Positions 1 through 7,378 of a DNA stretch of 15,923 nucleotides are shown one piece after another. A program made the position numbers and the translations under genes. The DNA is from an uncultured Oscillospiraceae bacterium (GTDB lineage: Bacteria; Bacillota; Clostridia; Oscillospirales; Ruminococcaceae). How positions within the stretch are numbered: position 1 is the first letter of the stretch; every line of letters begins with the position of its first letter. The notes below the pieces were generated by a model, which was not told where the DNA came from, ran no database searches, and saw only the letters and a list, made by a program, of their open reading frames with translations. Where the stretch lies: the NCBI GenBank assembly GCA_900539695.1, contig UQDG01000034.1:1-15923 (forward strand), written 5' to 3'.

Positions 1-54
1 CGCAGCCGCCGAAGCGGTGCTTAAGCCGTAAGGCGGGAATTGTGCGGTGTTGCC
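1..54 (-). repeat. MITE-like element, partial copy cut by window edge
   Basis: Read on the minus strand, this stretch starts with the terminal repeat GGCAACACCGCACAATTC. It then follows the left half of the complete element at 13272-13443 with only a few substitutions, as far as the window edge. Its orientation is opposite to that copy and the same as the partial copy at 15876-15923. No transposase is visible, so this is a non-autonomous element. The element boundary at 54 is followed by TAAG, compatible with a TA target site. Confidence 0.85.
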
Positions 55-128
55 TAAGAATAGACGAAATTCTTTTGCAGAGCAGGGACGAACATGGTTC
101 GCCCGCCTCTTAATTGCCGCCGCATGTA

Positions 129-156
129 TGTAGGGGCCGATGCTTGCATCGGCCCG
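129..156. repeat. REP-like palindrome, GTAGGGGC family
   Basis: GGGCCGATGC (134-143) and GCATCGGCCC (146-155) form a perfect 10-bp inverted repeat with a 2-nt loop, preceded by TGTAG. Related palindromes with the same TGTAGGGGC opening lie at 2935-2966 and about 15131-15170, so this is a dispersed intergenic repeat family. A smaller dyad, CGAAC-ATG-GTTCG, lies just upstream at 89-101. Confidence 0.75.
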
Positions 157-284
157 CAGGCGCTCCGACAAATGCCTTTTTGTCAGGTTTGACACAATAA
201 ATAACGTTACAATGGCAAAAGATCAAACACTTTTCTACACGGAAAAAATCCTACAAAAATACAGGAATTATTTTGGAAAAACGC

Positions 285-313
285 TTGACATTAAGGCTTT
301 GGTATGGTAAAGT
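285..313 (+). promoter_or_regulatory. Strong sigma-A-type promoter of the candidate ncRNA
   Basis: A perfect -35 TTGACA (285-290) is separated by 17 nt from the -10 TAAAGT (308-313). TGG directly before the -10 makes it an extended -10. The 50 bases upstream are rich in A and T tracts, resembling an UP element. The predicted start of transcription is near 320. No open reading frame with a ribosome binding site follows, so the promoter appears to serve the structured RNA. Confidence 0.7.
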
Positions 314-319
314 ATAACC

Positions 320-503
320 GTGGTTAGCGGATACTAACCATAACCAATCTCGAACCCCATCGGCCTATTGCCTCACCGGTGCGGTTCCTGCCAATAACAG
401 GCTGCGCCTCCGTTATGGCGTTTTGCTCTGCGCCTTTTTTAGCGGTCTGCTTATTGCGTTACGCCCGCATCGTTTACTGCTCCAAACGATGCGGGATTTT
501 TTT
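320..503 (+). ncRNA. Candidate structured non-coding RNA, unidentified
   Basis: This stretch follows a strong promoter, has no credible ORF, and folds into consecutive hairpins. Helix 1 pairs 321-327 with 334-340 (7 bp, perfect). Helix 2 pairs 352-363 with 376-387 (11 bp with one C-C mismatch and a 12-nt loop). Helix 3 pairs 389-402 with 406-420 and contains a bulged A and a bulged CC. A weak GC hairpin (417-434) followed by six T (435-440) shares 417-420 with helix 3, so the two are mutually exclusive. A 12-bp terminator (464-495) closes the unit. GTTATGG at 412-418 could also pair with CCATAAC at 338-344. I do not recognise it as tmRNA, SRP RNA, RNase P RNA or a familiar riboswitch. There is no downstream sense gene, so a trans-acting sRNA fits better than a cis-regulator. 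The fold is by eye only. Confidence 0.5.
464..503 (+). terminator. Intrinsic terminator of the candidate ncRNA
   Basis: CCCGCATCGTTT (464-475) and AAACGATGCGGG (484-495) form a perfect 12-bp stem with an 8-nt loop, followed by ATTTTTTT (496-503). The T-run fixes the orientation as plus strand, matching the promoter at 285-313. Confidence 0.85.
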
Positions 504-518
504 ATGCCCGCAGCCTAA

Positions 519-547
519 AAGGGCTCCCTTTGCACAAGGGAGCCTTT
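519..547 (-). terminator. Probable terminator of the glycosyltransferase operon
   Basis: On the minus strand a stem with arms GGCTCCCTT and AAGGGAGCC is followed by CTTTTAGG. It lies about 60 nt beyond the last glycosyltransferase stop codon. The T-tract is short. The GGCTCCC/GGGAGCC core recurs near 7324-7362 and 11663-11691, so it belongs to a repeated hairpin family that can also act in termination. Confidence 0.6.
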
Positions 548-561
548 AGATTCTACAAAAT

Positions 562-609
562 AGCAGGGTCGGCACACGATAGAAAGTGTATCGACCCTGC
601 TCCTTTTTT
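562..609 (+). terminator. Hairpin with plus-strand T-run, facing the operon end
   Basis: AGCAGGGTCG (562-571) and CGACCCTGCT (592-601) pair perfectly, and the imperfect ACAC/GTGT segment inside extends the stem. On the plus strand it is followed by CCTTTTTTA (602-609), which overlaps the stop codon of the last glycosyltransferase. It is placed to stop plus-strand read-through from the ncRNA into the antisense of the operon. On the minus strand the following ATTTTG makes it a weaker, possibly bidirectional, terminator. Confidence 0.6.
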
Positions 610-1669
610 AATCTCTTCTCATCCGCCCCAACAGCAGATAATACCCGGCCCAATCCAGCTTGCCGTACAGGGGGGCATTGGCGCGCCGGGCTTCGTCCAC
701 ACGGCACACAAGGCCCACGTTACGCCAGCGGCAGGGCAGGTAATAGGCGCTGTAGCAGTGCTCGATCTTCATCCGCTCCAGCAGTGCCCGCAGCCAGGGA
801 CTGCGCAGCGCGGCCTCGGCCTTGTAGCCTTTCAGCCGCTGGGTGGGGGAGGGATCGCGCCGCATGATGTCGGCCACGCCCTCGGCAAACACCTGCAATT
901 CGGCGCGGTGTAAGGGGCGCATGTCCTCGGCTGGGCAGGCGGCGGCATGGCAGGCGGCGTTCAGCTTGGCAAAGTGTTTCGGCCAAATATCGCAGTAGTT
1001 GGCGTGGTACCGCGTCGAGAGCGTCCCGCCGCGGCTGCAATCATAAAAAGTCAGGGGGCTGGTCATTACCCGGTAGCCGAACTCCGGCACCGTCTGCCCC
1101 AGCAGGGCGATGTAATCCAGCACAAACTGCAGGTCCTCGCCCAAGGTGTACTGCACATCAAACTGCAGTTGCTTGGCCAGGTCGGCCCGGTACAGCTTGT
1201 TCCAGGGCATAGCCAGCAGGCAGTCCAGCCACAACCGGGCAAGGCCTGCCTGGGGGCGCGGCTCCGCATCGGCAGTCACGGCGGCGGGGTCTTTTTCGTC
1301 GGTGGTATAGTGCCACACCACAAAGTCCTGCGGCGCGGCGCGCTGGGCGGTCAGGGCTGCCTGCAAAGCACCGGGGCGCAGTGCATCGTCGGAATCCAAA
1401 AAGACGATAAACTCACTGTCCGCGGCAGCCAGTCCGCTGTTGCGTGCACCCGAAACACCTAAATCGTCCTGGTGGATGACCGTCACCCGGCCGTCCTTTG
1501 CGGCCCAAACGTCGCAGAGCGCACCGCTTTCGTCGGGGCTGCCGTCATCCACCAAAATGCAGGTCAGTCCGCCCTCCACCTGCTGGGCCAGTACGCTTTC
1601 CACGCAGCGGTCCAGAGTGGCCATGGCTTTGTATACGGGCACCACCACGCAAATAGCTGCTTTGCTCAT
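608..1669 (-). CDS. GT2-family glycosyltransferase (operon gene 10, last)
   Basis: 353 aa. A GT-A fold transferase of family GT2, expected to move a sugar from a nucleotide-sugar donor to a growing glycan on the cytoplasmic side. Visible motifs are the N-terminal VPVYKAMATL with VDDGS at 40-44, the ARNSG segment near 75, the metal-binding LDSDD at 91-95, WNKLY at 156-160 and a GED catalytic-base motif at 177-179. The C-terminal 150 residues are a variable acceptor region with no clear membrane segment. The ATG overlaps the upstream stop by 4 nt (ATGA), and GGAGGG sits 5 nt before it, so translation is probably coupled. It is the last gene of the operon; a hairpin with a T-run begins at its stop codon. 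Donor and acceptor cannot be told from the sequence. Confidence 0.92.
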   Translation of the reverse strand: MSKAAICVVVPVYKAMATLDRCVESVLAQQVEGGLTCILVDDGSPDESGALCDVWAAKDGRVTVIHQDDLGVSGARNSGLAAADSEFIVFLDSDDALRPGALQAALTAQRAAPQDFVVWHYTTDEKDPAAVTADAEPRPQAGLARLWLDCLLAMPWNKLYRADLAKQLQFDVQYTLGEDLQFVLDYIALLGQTVPEFGYRVMTSPLTFYDCSRGGTLSTRYHANYCDIWPKHFAKLNAACHAAACPAEDMRPLHRAELQVFAEGVADIMRRDPSPTQRLKGYKAEAALRSPWLRALLERMKIEHCYSAYYLPCRWRNVGLVCRVDEARRANAPLYGKLDWAGYYLLLGRMRRD

Positions 1670-2901
1670 GGCGTCCCTCCGTTCTGTGCGATCTCGCTCA
1701 CAATGCGCACAAATTCATCATAGTAACGTGCAACAGAAAAATCCTGTGCCCGCTTGGCCCCGGCGGCGCCCATCTCGGCGCACAGGGCCGGGTGCTCGTA
1801 CAGCATGCGGATGCTCCACGCCAGCTGGTCGGCGATGTTCTCACCCCGCTCCACCAGAACGGCCTGACTGCCCTCCAGATATTCGGGCATACCGCCGCTG
1901 CGGGTAGCCAGCACGGGGCGGCCGCAGGCCATGGCCTCCATGGCTACCAGCCCGGCGGCTTCCTCCACCAGGGTCGGCACACAGACAAGGTCGGCCAGGC
2001 GGTAGTAATCGGGTAGGTCCTCGTTGGGGATGTAGCCGGTAAACTGTACGCGGTCGCCCAGCGCCTTGGCCTGCTGCTCCAGCTTGCGCAAAAAGCTGCT
2101 TTGCTGGGTGCGGCCAAAGAACGGACTGCCCACGATCAGCAGCCGGATATTCGGCACCGGCAGCTTGCTCAGCGCTTCCATCAGCTTGTGGATGCCCTTG
2201 TCCGGCTCCAACCGGCCGCAGAACAGCATCACAAAATCCCTGGGGCCAAAGCCCAGCCGGGTGCGCAGGGCCATCGGCGGCGGGGCAGGGCGGAAACGCT
2301 CGGTATCGATGCAGTTATATAAAATGTAAGCGCTGCGGCGGTCAAGACTGCTGTTTTGCAGGTAATCGTCCCGGATGAACTCGCTTAATGCCAGCACGCC
2401 GCCGTAAATAGTATCCATGGCATGGCTGCCGCTGGTCTGGCCGTGCAGGTGGGCCAGGCAGCGCTTGCGGCCAAACATGCGGCTGATGGCGCTGCACTGG
2501 GTCAGGTTGCCGCCCTCAGCCACGATGACATCGGGCGGGGGCAGTTCCAGCGCCAGCGAGAGCTGCACTTTCTGGTACCACGGGTCGTAGGGGGCAGCAA
2601 TACCCACGCACCGTTCCAAAAAGACCATGGGCCAATAGCGGCGGTGGCCATGGGGGCGGGCGACGTACAGCATTTTGGTGTGCTGCAGGCCCTCGGCGGC
2701 ACGGCGGGCGGCCTCATCAGGCACGCTGGCGCATAGCAGATCCAGCCGGCCCTGCTTCTCGTTTTCACGGATCAGATGGGTCAGCAGCGTTTCTACCGCG
2801 CCGCCCTGCACCGCAGGCACCGGCAGGTCCGGCGGCGGGATCAGCAGCACGCGGGGGCGCTTGTTTGCGTCTTTCTCTTTGTCGGGTTTCAGAATGGGCA
2901 A
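1666..2901 (-). CDS. GT4-family glycosyltransferase, TTG start (operon gene 9)
   Basis: 411 aa from the chosen start. A GT-B fold retaining transferase of the GT4 type. It has an N-terminal VLLIPPPDLPVPAVQGGAVE with the GG donor/acceptor loop, a GRLEPDKG phosphate-binding segment near 229-236, and the E-x7-E motif (E314 and E322) in EEAAGLVAMEAMACGRPV, followed by SGGMPE. An in-frame ATG at 2955 would add 18 residues, but it lies inside a palindromic repeat and has no ribosome binding site. TTG at 2901 has AAGGAG (2911-2916) 9 nt upstream and is the better start. The stop overlaps the next gene's ATG by 4 nt. An 86-nt gap with a REP-like element separates it from the previous operon gene. Substrates are unknown. 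Confidence 0.9.
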   Translation of the reverse strand: MPILKPDKEKDANKRPRVLLIPPPDLPVPAVQGGAVETLLTHLIRENEKQGRLDLLCASVPDEAARRAAEGLQHTKMLYVARPHGHRRYWPMVFLERCVGIAAPYDPWYQKVQLSLALELPPPDVIVAEGGNLTQCSAISRMFGRKRCLAHLHGQTSGSHAMDTIYGGVLALSEFIRDDYLQNSSLDRRSAYILYNCIDTERFRPAPPPMALRTRLGFGPRDFVMLFCGRLEPDKGIHKLMEALSKLPVPNIRLLIVGSPFFGRTQQSSFLRKLEQQAKALGDRVQFTGYIPNEDLPDYYRLADLVCVPTLVEEAAGLVAMEAMACGRPVLATRSGGMPEYLEGSQAVLVERGENIADQLAWSIRMLYEHPALCAEMGAAGAKRAQDFSVARYYDEFVRIVSEIAQNGGTP

Positions 2902-2910
2902 AGGGGGTAA

Positions 2911-2916
2911 CTCCTT
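2911..2916 (-). promoter_or_regulatory. Shine-Dalgarno site that decides the TTG start at 2901
   Basis: On the minus strand AAGGAG lies 9 nt before TTG at 2901. The alternative ATG at 2955 is preceded by repeat sequence with no purine-rich site. This supports the shorter protein. Confidence 0.7.
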
Positions 2917-2934
2917 GTTAGGGTCACGCCGTAC

Positions 2935-2966
2935 TGTAGGGGCGGATGCGGGCATCGACCCCTACA
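2935..2966. repeat. REP-like palindrome between two glycosyltransferase genes
   Basis: The arms TGTAGGGGCGGATGC and GCATCGACCCCTACA are inverted repeats matching at 13 of 15 positions around a GG centre. It shares the TGTAGGGGC opening and GATGC core with the palindrome at 129-156. It sits in the 86-nt gap between operon genes 8 and 9 and carries the spurious ATG at 2955. Confidence 0.75.
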
Positions 2967-2987
2967 AAAAAGCACGAACCACAAAAA

Positions 2988-3968
2988 TTATTTTTTGATC
3001 GGGCACAAACTCTCCGCGCTCATCATGGCCCAGCGGGCGGCGGAAAGTTTCTCGGTCATCTTCATCTGGCGGCAGTTGGGCAGGTAGCTGATGAGCCCCT
3101 GCATCAAAAACTGCTCCTTGCTGATGGCCTTCACCAGCTGCGGGGTGGGGTTCTGGCGCACCTTGGCACACAGGAAGAGATACCGCCGCCAGCAGGCTGC
3201 ATAGGCGGCATCGATCACCGCGCGGTCAGCACCGTTTTCCACATAGAAGCGGTAGCGGTCGGCCAGGCCGTCCACAGCGTCAAAGGCTTCGGGCTTGGTG
3301 TTGGTGCGGCAGATGCTGCCGCCGCGCAGCCGGTAGTGGTACAGCACCTTGTCCACGCAGACGACCTTGTCGCACCGCCAGAACAGGCGGTGGGCCACAA
3401 AGTCATCCTCGTGCAGGCGGCCTTCGGGGTAGTGCAGCAGCTTCCAGACCTCGGCGCGGTAGAGCTTGTTCCAGGCAACGGTGTACACGGTGCCGTTGGG
3501 GGTGTAAAACTCATTCAGCAGGTCTTTGCCGCAGAAAACGCCCTCGGCGTTGGGGCGGGTATAGCTGGCAGGATCGCAGCTCTTGCCGTTCTCCTGCACG
3601 TCCTCCACGGAGCAAAGCGCCATGTAGGCGTCATTTTTCTCGCAGGCGGCGTACAGGGTGTGCAGGTAGCCGGGGCAGACCACATCGTCCGAGTCCACAA
3701 AGGCGTAGTAGCGGCCGCGGGCGGCGTCGATGCCGGTGTTGCGGGCGGCGGACAGGCCCTGATTCTCCTGGTGGAAGACCCGCACACGCTTGTCCTTGGC
3801 GGCAAACTCATCGCACATTTCGGCGCAGCCGTCGGTGGCGCCGTCGTCCACCAGCAGCACCTCAAAGGGCACTTCCACTTCCTGCTTCAGGATGCTGTCC
3901 ACGCACTCTTTCAGGTACGGTTTGGTATTGTAGATCGGTACGATCACGCTGATTCCGATATGTTCCAT
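2988..3968 (-). CDS. GT2-family glycosyltransferase (operon gene 8)
   Basis: 326 aa. An inverting GT-A transferase of family GT2. Motifs are VIVPIYNTKPYL at the N-terminus, VDDGA at 40-44, SAARNTG near 73-79, the metal-binding DSDD at 92-95, WNKLY at 166-170 and the catalytic acidic motif HEDD at 186-189. It has the length and order of typical capsule or exopolysaccharide transferases of Firmicutes, with no membrane segment. The ATG lies 3 nt after the upstream stop, with AAGGGG inside the upstream gene's end as the probable ribosome binding site. Sugar specificity cannot be inferred. Confidence 0.92.
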   Translation of the reverse strand: MEHIGISVIVPIYNTKPYLKECVDSILKQEVEVPFEVLLVDDGATDGCAEMCDEFAAKDKRVRVFHQENQGLSAARNTGIDAARGRYYAFVDSDDVVCPGYLHTLYAACEKNDAYMALCSVEDVQENGKSCDPASYTRPNAEGVFCGKDLLNEFYTPNGTVYTVAWNKLYRAEVWKLLHYPEGRLHEDDFVAHRLFWRCDKVVCVDKVLYHYRLRGGSICRTNTKPEAFDAVDGLADRYRFYVENGADRAVIDAAYAACWRRYLFLCAKVRQNPTPQLVKAISKEQFLMQGLISYLPNCRQMKMTEKLSAARWAMMSAESLCPIKK

Positions 3969-3971
3969 CGT

Positions 3972-4994
3972 TTATTTCCCCTTCCTCTTTGCTGTCAGGC
4001 GTCCCCAGGCCGTGGCGGCCCCGTAAAAGGCCGATGGATTGGCACTGAACAGGACAAGCCGTACTTTTTCCCCCGCCGACAGCAGCGGGCTGCGCATCAG
4101 GTCCGGCACAACGGCATCCAGATGCTTTTTATGTGCCATAAACTGGTCTTTCAGATCGTTCAGATTGCCAGCCGCGCCGGATTGGCACCAGAACTGGTAA
4201 AACAGCCGCCAGTAGCAGGCCGTGGCCCATTGCTGGTATTCCGTGCGGTCTGGTTTGGCGGCAAAATATTGCAGCCAATCCCAGTACATGCGCAGGTCAT
4301 CCAGCTTGCGCGGCGGGAAGCCGGCCGTGGTGATCTGCCCCGCGCGGGTGCGGTAATGGTAGAGCGTATCACCCAGGCAGTTGCATTTCTCACCCTCAAA
4401 CACGCGGTGCAGCACGCTGGCGTCGTCGCCAAAAAGCATCGTTTCATCGTAATGGATGCCTTTGTCTTTAAACAGGCGCGCATCAAACAGCTTGTTCCAG
4501 CTCAGCGGTCCGTAAAAGCTGCCGGTCTTAAACGCATCCAGTAAAAGCTCCTGGGCGTCATGCACGCCCCGCAAGTCACTGGTGACGACGCGGCCCTCAA
4601 TTTTGCTGCCGTCCTCGTCGATGCAATCGCCCGCGCAGGCGGCCAGCCGCACGCCGGGGGCCTGTACAGCGGCGTAGAGTTTCTCATACATATCCGGCGC
4701 GATCAAATCGTCGGAATCGACAAAGCCGATGTAGTCGCCGCGGGCGTTGTCCAGTCCCATGTTGCTGGCGCTGGCAGGGCCGCCGTTCTCCTTGTGGAAA
4801 ACGCGGATGCGGGCATCGGTCTTGGCCAGTGCATCGGCGACCTCGCCGCTGTTATCGGGGCTGCCGTCGTCGACCAGCAACAGTTCAAAATCGGTAAACG
4901 TCTGGGCCAGGATGCTTTGCACGGTCAGCGGCAGATAATGCCCGGTTTTGTAAACCGTGGTGATAATGCTGATTTTGGGGTGATCCATCGCCAT
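3972..4994 (-). CDS. GT2-family glycosyltransferase (operon gene 7)
   Basis: 340 aa. A GT-A fold enzyme of family GT2: IITTVYKTGHYL, VDDGS at 41-45, the SASNMG segment near 75-80 where relatives have AARN-G, DSDD at 93-96, and WNKLF at 166-170. The usual ED catalytic-base motif appears as FGDD (188-191), so the base would be an Asp rather than a Glu. The first ATG (4994) has AAGGAG 6 nt upstream; a second ATG two codons later is less well spaced. The C-terminus is basic (RLTAKRKGK) and overlaps the next gene's ribosome binding site, which suggests coupling. The gap to the upstream gene is 19 nt. Confidence 0.92.
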   Translation of the reverse strand: MAMDHPKISIITTVYKTGHYLPLTVQSILAQTFTDFELLLVDDGSPDNSGEVADALAKTDARIRVFHKENGGPASASNMGLDNARGDYIGFVDSDDLIAPDMYEKLYAAVQAPGVRLAACAGDCIDEDGSKIEGRVVTSDLRGVHDAQELLLDAFKTGSFYGPLSWNKLFDARLFKDKGIHYDETMLFGDDASVLHRVFEGEKCNCLGDTLYHYRTRAGQITTAGFPPRKLDDLRMYWDWLQYFAAKPDRTEYQQWATACYWRLFYQFWCQSGAAGNLNDLKDQFMAHKKHLDAVVPDLMRSPLLSAGEKVRLVLFSANPSAFYGAATAWGRLTAKRKGK

Positions 4995-5013
4995 GGCGGA
5001 CTCCTTTTATCAT

Positions 5014-6018
5014 TTACAAAAATCGCTGTTTGGCCAGCGTGTAGGCAGCCAGCAACCCCGGCGCGCGCAGCGCCAGCCCCAGCTTGTAGGGCAGGGCCAG
5101 CAGGCGGTTGGGGTCGTTTTGCAGCCGCGCCCGCAACGCCGCGCGGGCATCGGCATCAGCCAAAATGCGGGCAAATACATCCCGCCGTTGTTTATAGGTT
5201 AAACTGCCCTTGCAGCCGGTCAGCAGCCCGTACTGGTTGATGCAGGCGCGCACCCGGCTGGTTTGCAGGTAGGGGGCGGGGGCAATGCCGTTTTGGGTCA
5301 GCAGAGCTTCCAGCGCCGGGCGGGTGATGGCCTCGGCATCCAGCAAGTCTCCCCGCAGTGAGCGGGAAAGGCTGCCGATCCCTACATCGTTTTGTTTATA
5401 GTATACACCATGCAGGCAATAAATGGCAGAGCCATTTTGTAAAAATTGCAGATTAAACAAAACATCTTCGTTGATCTGCAGCCGCGGGTCGAAGCGCAGC
5501 GCCCCTATCACGGCCCGGCGGAACAGTTTGGGGTAGGGGGCTGCCAGCAGGCCGCTGGTAAACAGCAGCGGCTCCAGCGCAGCGCCCAATGCGGACAGAT
5601 CCGGGTAAAAGCCCGGTGCCAGCACCCCGGTGGTGTCGCCGCCGCTGGCCCGGCACAGGTGAAACAGCAGCAGGTCGGCTTTTTGGGCGGTGTCATCCAG
5701 CGCGGCCAGCTCGTCCCACAGGCCGGGCAGCAGTTCGTCGTCGGCGTCTAAAAACAGCACCCAGTCGCCGGTAGCGGCGTCCAGCCCGGTGCTGCGGGCC
5801 GCACCCGCGCCGCCGTTTGCACGGTGCAGCGCGGTGATGCGGGGGTCAGCGGAGGCCAGCTCGTCGCAAAGCGTGCCGGTCGAATCCGGGCTTCCGTCGT
5901 CCACCAATAATAGCCGGGTATCGGCTGGCGCACCGCACAGAGTGGAATCCACAGCCCGGCGCAGCGTGGCAGCGGCTTTATAACAGGGGATGATGATGGT
6001 GACAGCGCCGATCCTCAC
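5014..6018 (-). CDS. GT2-family glycosyltransferase, GTG start (operon gene 6)
   Basis: 334 aa. A GT2-type GT-A enzyme: TIIIPCYKAAATL, VDDGS at 39-43, GAARSTG near 72-78, the metal-binding DADD at 91-94 and the catalytic INED at 182-185. The W-NKL motif shared by its GT2 neighbours is replaced by YPKLF near 162-166, and the C-terminal region is rich in Leu, Ala and Arg, so it probably recognises a different acceptor. Translation starts at GTG, which overlaps the upstream stop as GTGA; AAGGGGG lies 7 nt before it. Coupling to the upstream GT4 gene is therefore likely. Confidence 0.9.
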   Translation of the reverse strand: MRIGAVTIIIPCYKAAATLRRAVDSTLCGAPADTRLLLVDDGSPDSTGTLCDELASADPRITALHRANGGAGAARSTGLDAATGDWVLFLDADDELLPGLWDELAALDDTAQKADLLLFHLCRASGGDTTGVLAPGFYPDLSALGAALEPLLFTSGLLAAPYPKLFRRAVIGALRFDPRLQINEDVLFNLQFLQNGSAIYCLHGVYYKQNDVGIGSLSRSLRGDLLDAEAITRPALEALLTQNGIAPAPYLQTSRVRACINQYGLLTGCKGSLTYKQRRDVFARILADADARAALRARLQNDPNRLLALPYKLGLALRAPGLLAAYTLAKQRFL

Positions 6019-7289
6019 TGGGCATCCCCCTTCAAAATCGTTTCGTAAATGCCCACCAGCGCGGCGGCGTTGGCGGCGGCATCGTGGGTGTGCAGGGCAC
6101 GGGCGCGGGCTGCCTGGCCCAGGGCCGTGCCGCCGTCGGGGGCGGTCAGCATCTGCAGCAGGCAGCGGGCCAGGGCGTCCGCGTCCTGGCTCTCGCCGTA
6201 AAGCAGTCCCTCGCGGCCGGCGGCCAGCATATCGGGGATGCCCCCGGCGTTGCTGGCCACGCAGGGCATGCCCAGCAGCATGGCCTCGCCCAGGCTGTTG
6301 GGGCTGTTCTCGCAGCTGGAGGGCAGCAAAAACACGTCTGCCTCTAAGTACGCCTGGCGCATGGCGGCGGCATCCAGCGGGCCGGTATAATGCAGAGCAT
6401 CGGCCACGCCCAGCTGCGCTGCCAGCCGCTTGCAGTAGAGTTTATAGGGGAACATGCGGTCGATGATGGGCCGCAGAAGCGGGCCTTTGTCCAGCGGCGG
6501 CCAGCCCGCAATGTGCAGCGTGGCACCGGGAAACTGTTGGCGCACGGCAGGCAGCGCCCGGATGACGGTATGCAGGTTTTTCAGCGGGTAGTTGCCTTGG
6601 GGCAGAAACAGTACCGGCGTGCGGCCAAACTCCCGCGCATGCCACAGCGCCCCGGTGTAAAACAGGGGGCGCAGCGTCTCGTTGCAGGGGTAGTAACGGG
6701 CGGCGGGGGCCAGGTCGGCGGCGGCGCGGCGGTCAAAGCCGGTGCGGCCGGTGACGCAGCGGGCCTTGCCCAGAACGGAGGCTTCTTTCTGCGCCAGAAC
6801 GTCAAAATTGGCTTGCGTGTTGTCCAGAAGTTCGCCGGGAATGACCTTATCAATGGTGTGCCACAGTCCGCCGGAATGGCGGTAGGCGTCGGGCACGCCG
6901 TCGCACAGGTGCGCCGCGCAGTCCCGCATCACGCCCTGGATGCTGATGAGCACCGGCAGGTTCGCCGCAGCGGCGGCATCCTGCATAGCGGCGGCTTCGG
7001 GGTACTCGGTGCCCCAGATATGCACAAGGTCGGGCTGCTCGGTTTGCAGCAGGGCGGAAAAGCCATCGGCACCGGGCAGGATGCGGTAGCTTACGCCATC
7101 CTGTTCCCCCCGCAAGGATGCTTTCTGGCGGGCATCGGTGCAGGCTACGGTCAGGCGCAGTTCCCCGTGGGGGCGCAGCGCTGCCAGCTGGCCGGTGAGC
7201 CAACTGCCGCTTACATCGCTGGCACCTGCCAGCCCGCAGGCAGCCGCCGCCTGCGGCAATACAGTTTTTACAAGCCAGAGGATGTGCAT
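6015..7289 (-). CDS. GT4-family glycosyltransferase (operon gene 5)
   Basis: 424 aa from the chosen ATG. A GT-B retaining transferase: N-terminal HILWLVKTVLPQ, VHIWGTEYPEA near 89-99, FLPQGNYPLKNLH near 228-240 as the start of the C-terminal Rossmann domain, and the E-x7-E motif (E327 and E335) in CENSPNSLGEAMLLGMPCVAS followed by NAGGIPD. The reading frame stays open upstream to an ATG at 7463, but that would run through a palindromic repeat and 85 nt into the preceding gene. MHILW at 7289 is the natural start of such enzymes and has AAAGGA 11 nt upstream. Its stop overlaps the next gene's GTG. Confidence 0.9.
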   Translation of the reverse strand: MHILWLVKTVLPQAAAACGLAGASDVSGSWLTGQLAALRPHGELRLTVACTDARQKASLRGEQDGVSYRILPGADGFSALLQTEQPDLVHIWGTEYPEAAAMQDAAAAANLPVLISIQGVMRDCAAHLCDGVPDAYRHSGGLWHTIDKVIPGELLDNTQANFDVLAQKEASVLGKARCVTGRTGFDRRAAADLAPAARYYPCNETLRPLFYTGALWHAREFGRTPVLFLPQGNYPLKNLHTVIRALPAVRQQFPGATLHIAGWPPLDKGPLLRPIIDRMFPYKLYCKRLAAQLGVADALHYTGPLDAAAMRQAYLEADVFLLPSSCENSPNSLGEAMLLGMPCVASNAGGIPDMLAAGREGLLYGESQDADALARCLLQMLTAPDGGTALGQAARARALHTHDAAANAAALVGIYETILKGDAQ

Positions 7290-7321
7290 AAAGGTTGAGG
7301 TCCTTTCATGGAGTTGAGGTA

Positions 7322-7362
7322 CGGCCCCCTCTGCGAGGGGGCTCCCGCGCAGAGGGAGCCAA
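7322..7362. repeat. GC-rich palindromic repeat inside the operon
   Basis: CCCTCTGCG and CGCAGAGGG are perfect 9-bp arms, within longer GGC/GCC-flanked sequence, around an AGGGGGCTCCCG centre. The GGCTCCC/GGGAGCC core links it to the hairpins at 519-547 and 11663-11691. It fills the 89-nt gap between operon genes 4 and 5. Neither strand has a T-run after it, so it is not a classic terminator; it may alter mRNA stability or simply be an inserted repeat. Confidence 0.65.
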
Positions 7363-7378
7363 AGAGCGATGCGGCTTA

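Noticed and set aside
189..213. A second promoter with TTGACA at 189-194
   Set aside because: The only -10-like hexamer (TACAAT) is 13 nt away, too short, and nothing suitable sits at 16-18 nt.
417..440. The ncRNA as a riboswitch or attenuator
   Set aside because: The competing hairpins are suggestive, but no gene lies downstream on the same strand and a strong terminator follows, so cis-regulation is not supported.
2946..4544. A long plus-strand open frame of 532 codons
   Set aside because: It runs antisense across three clear glycosyltransferase genes, has no ribosome binding site, and its translation is low-complexity Ala, Gly, Val, His and Gln, as expected from the reverse of GC-rich genes.
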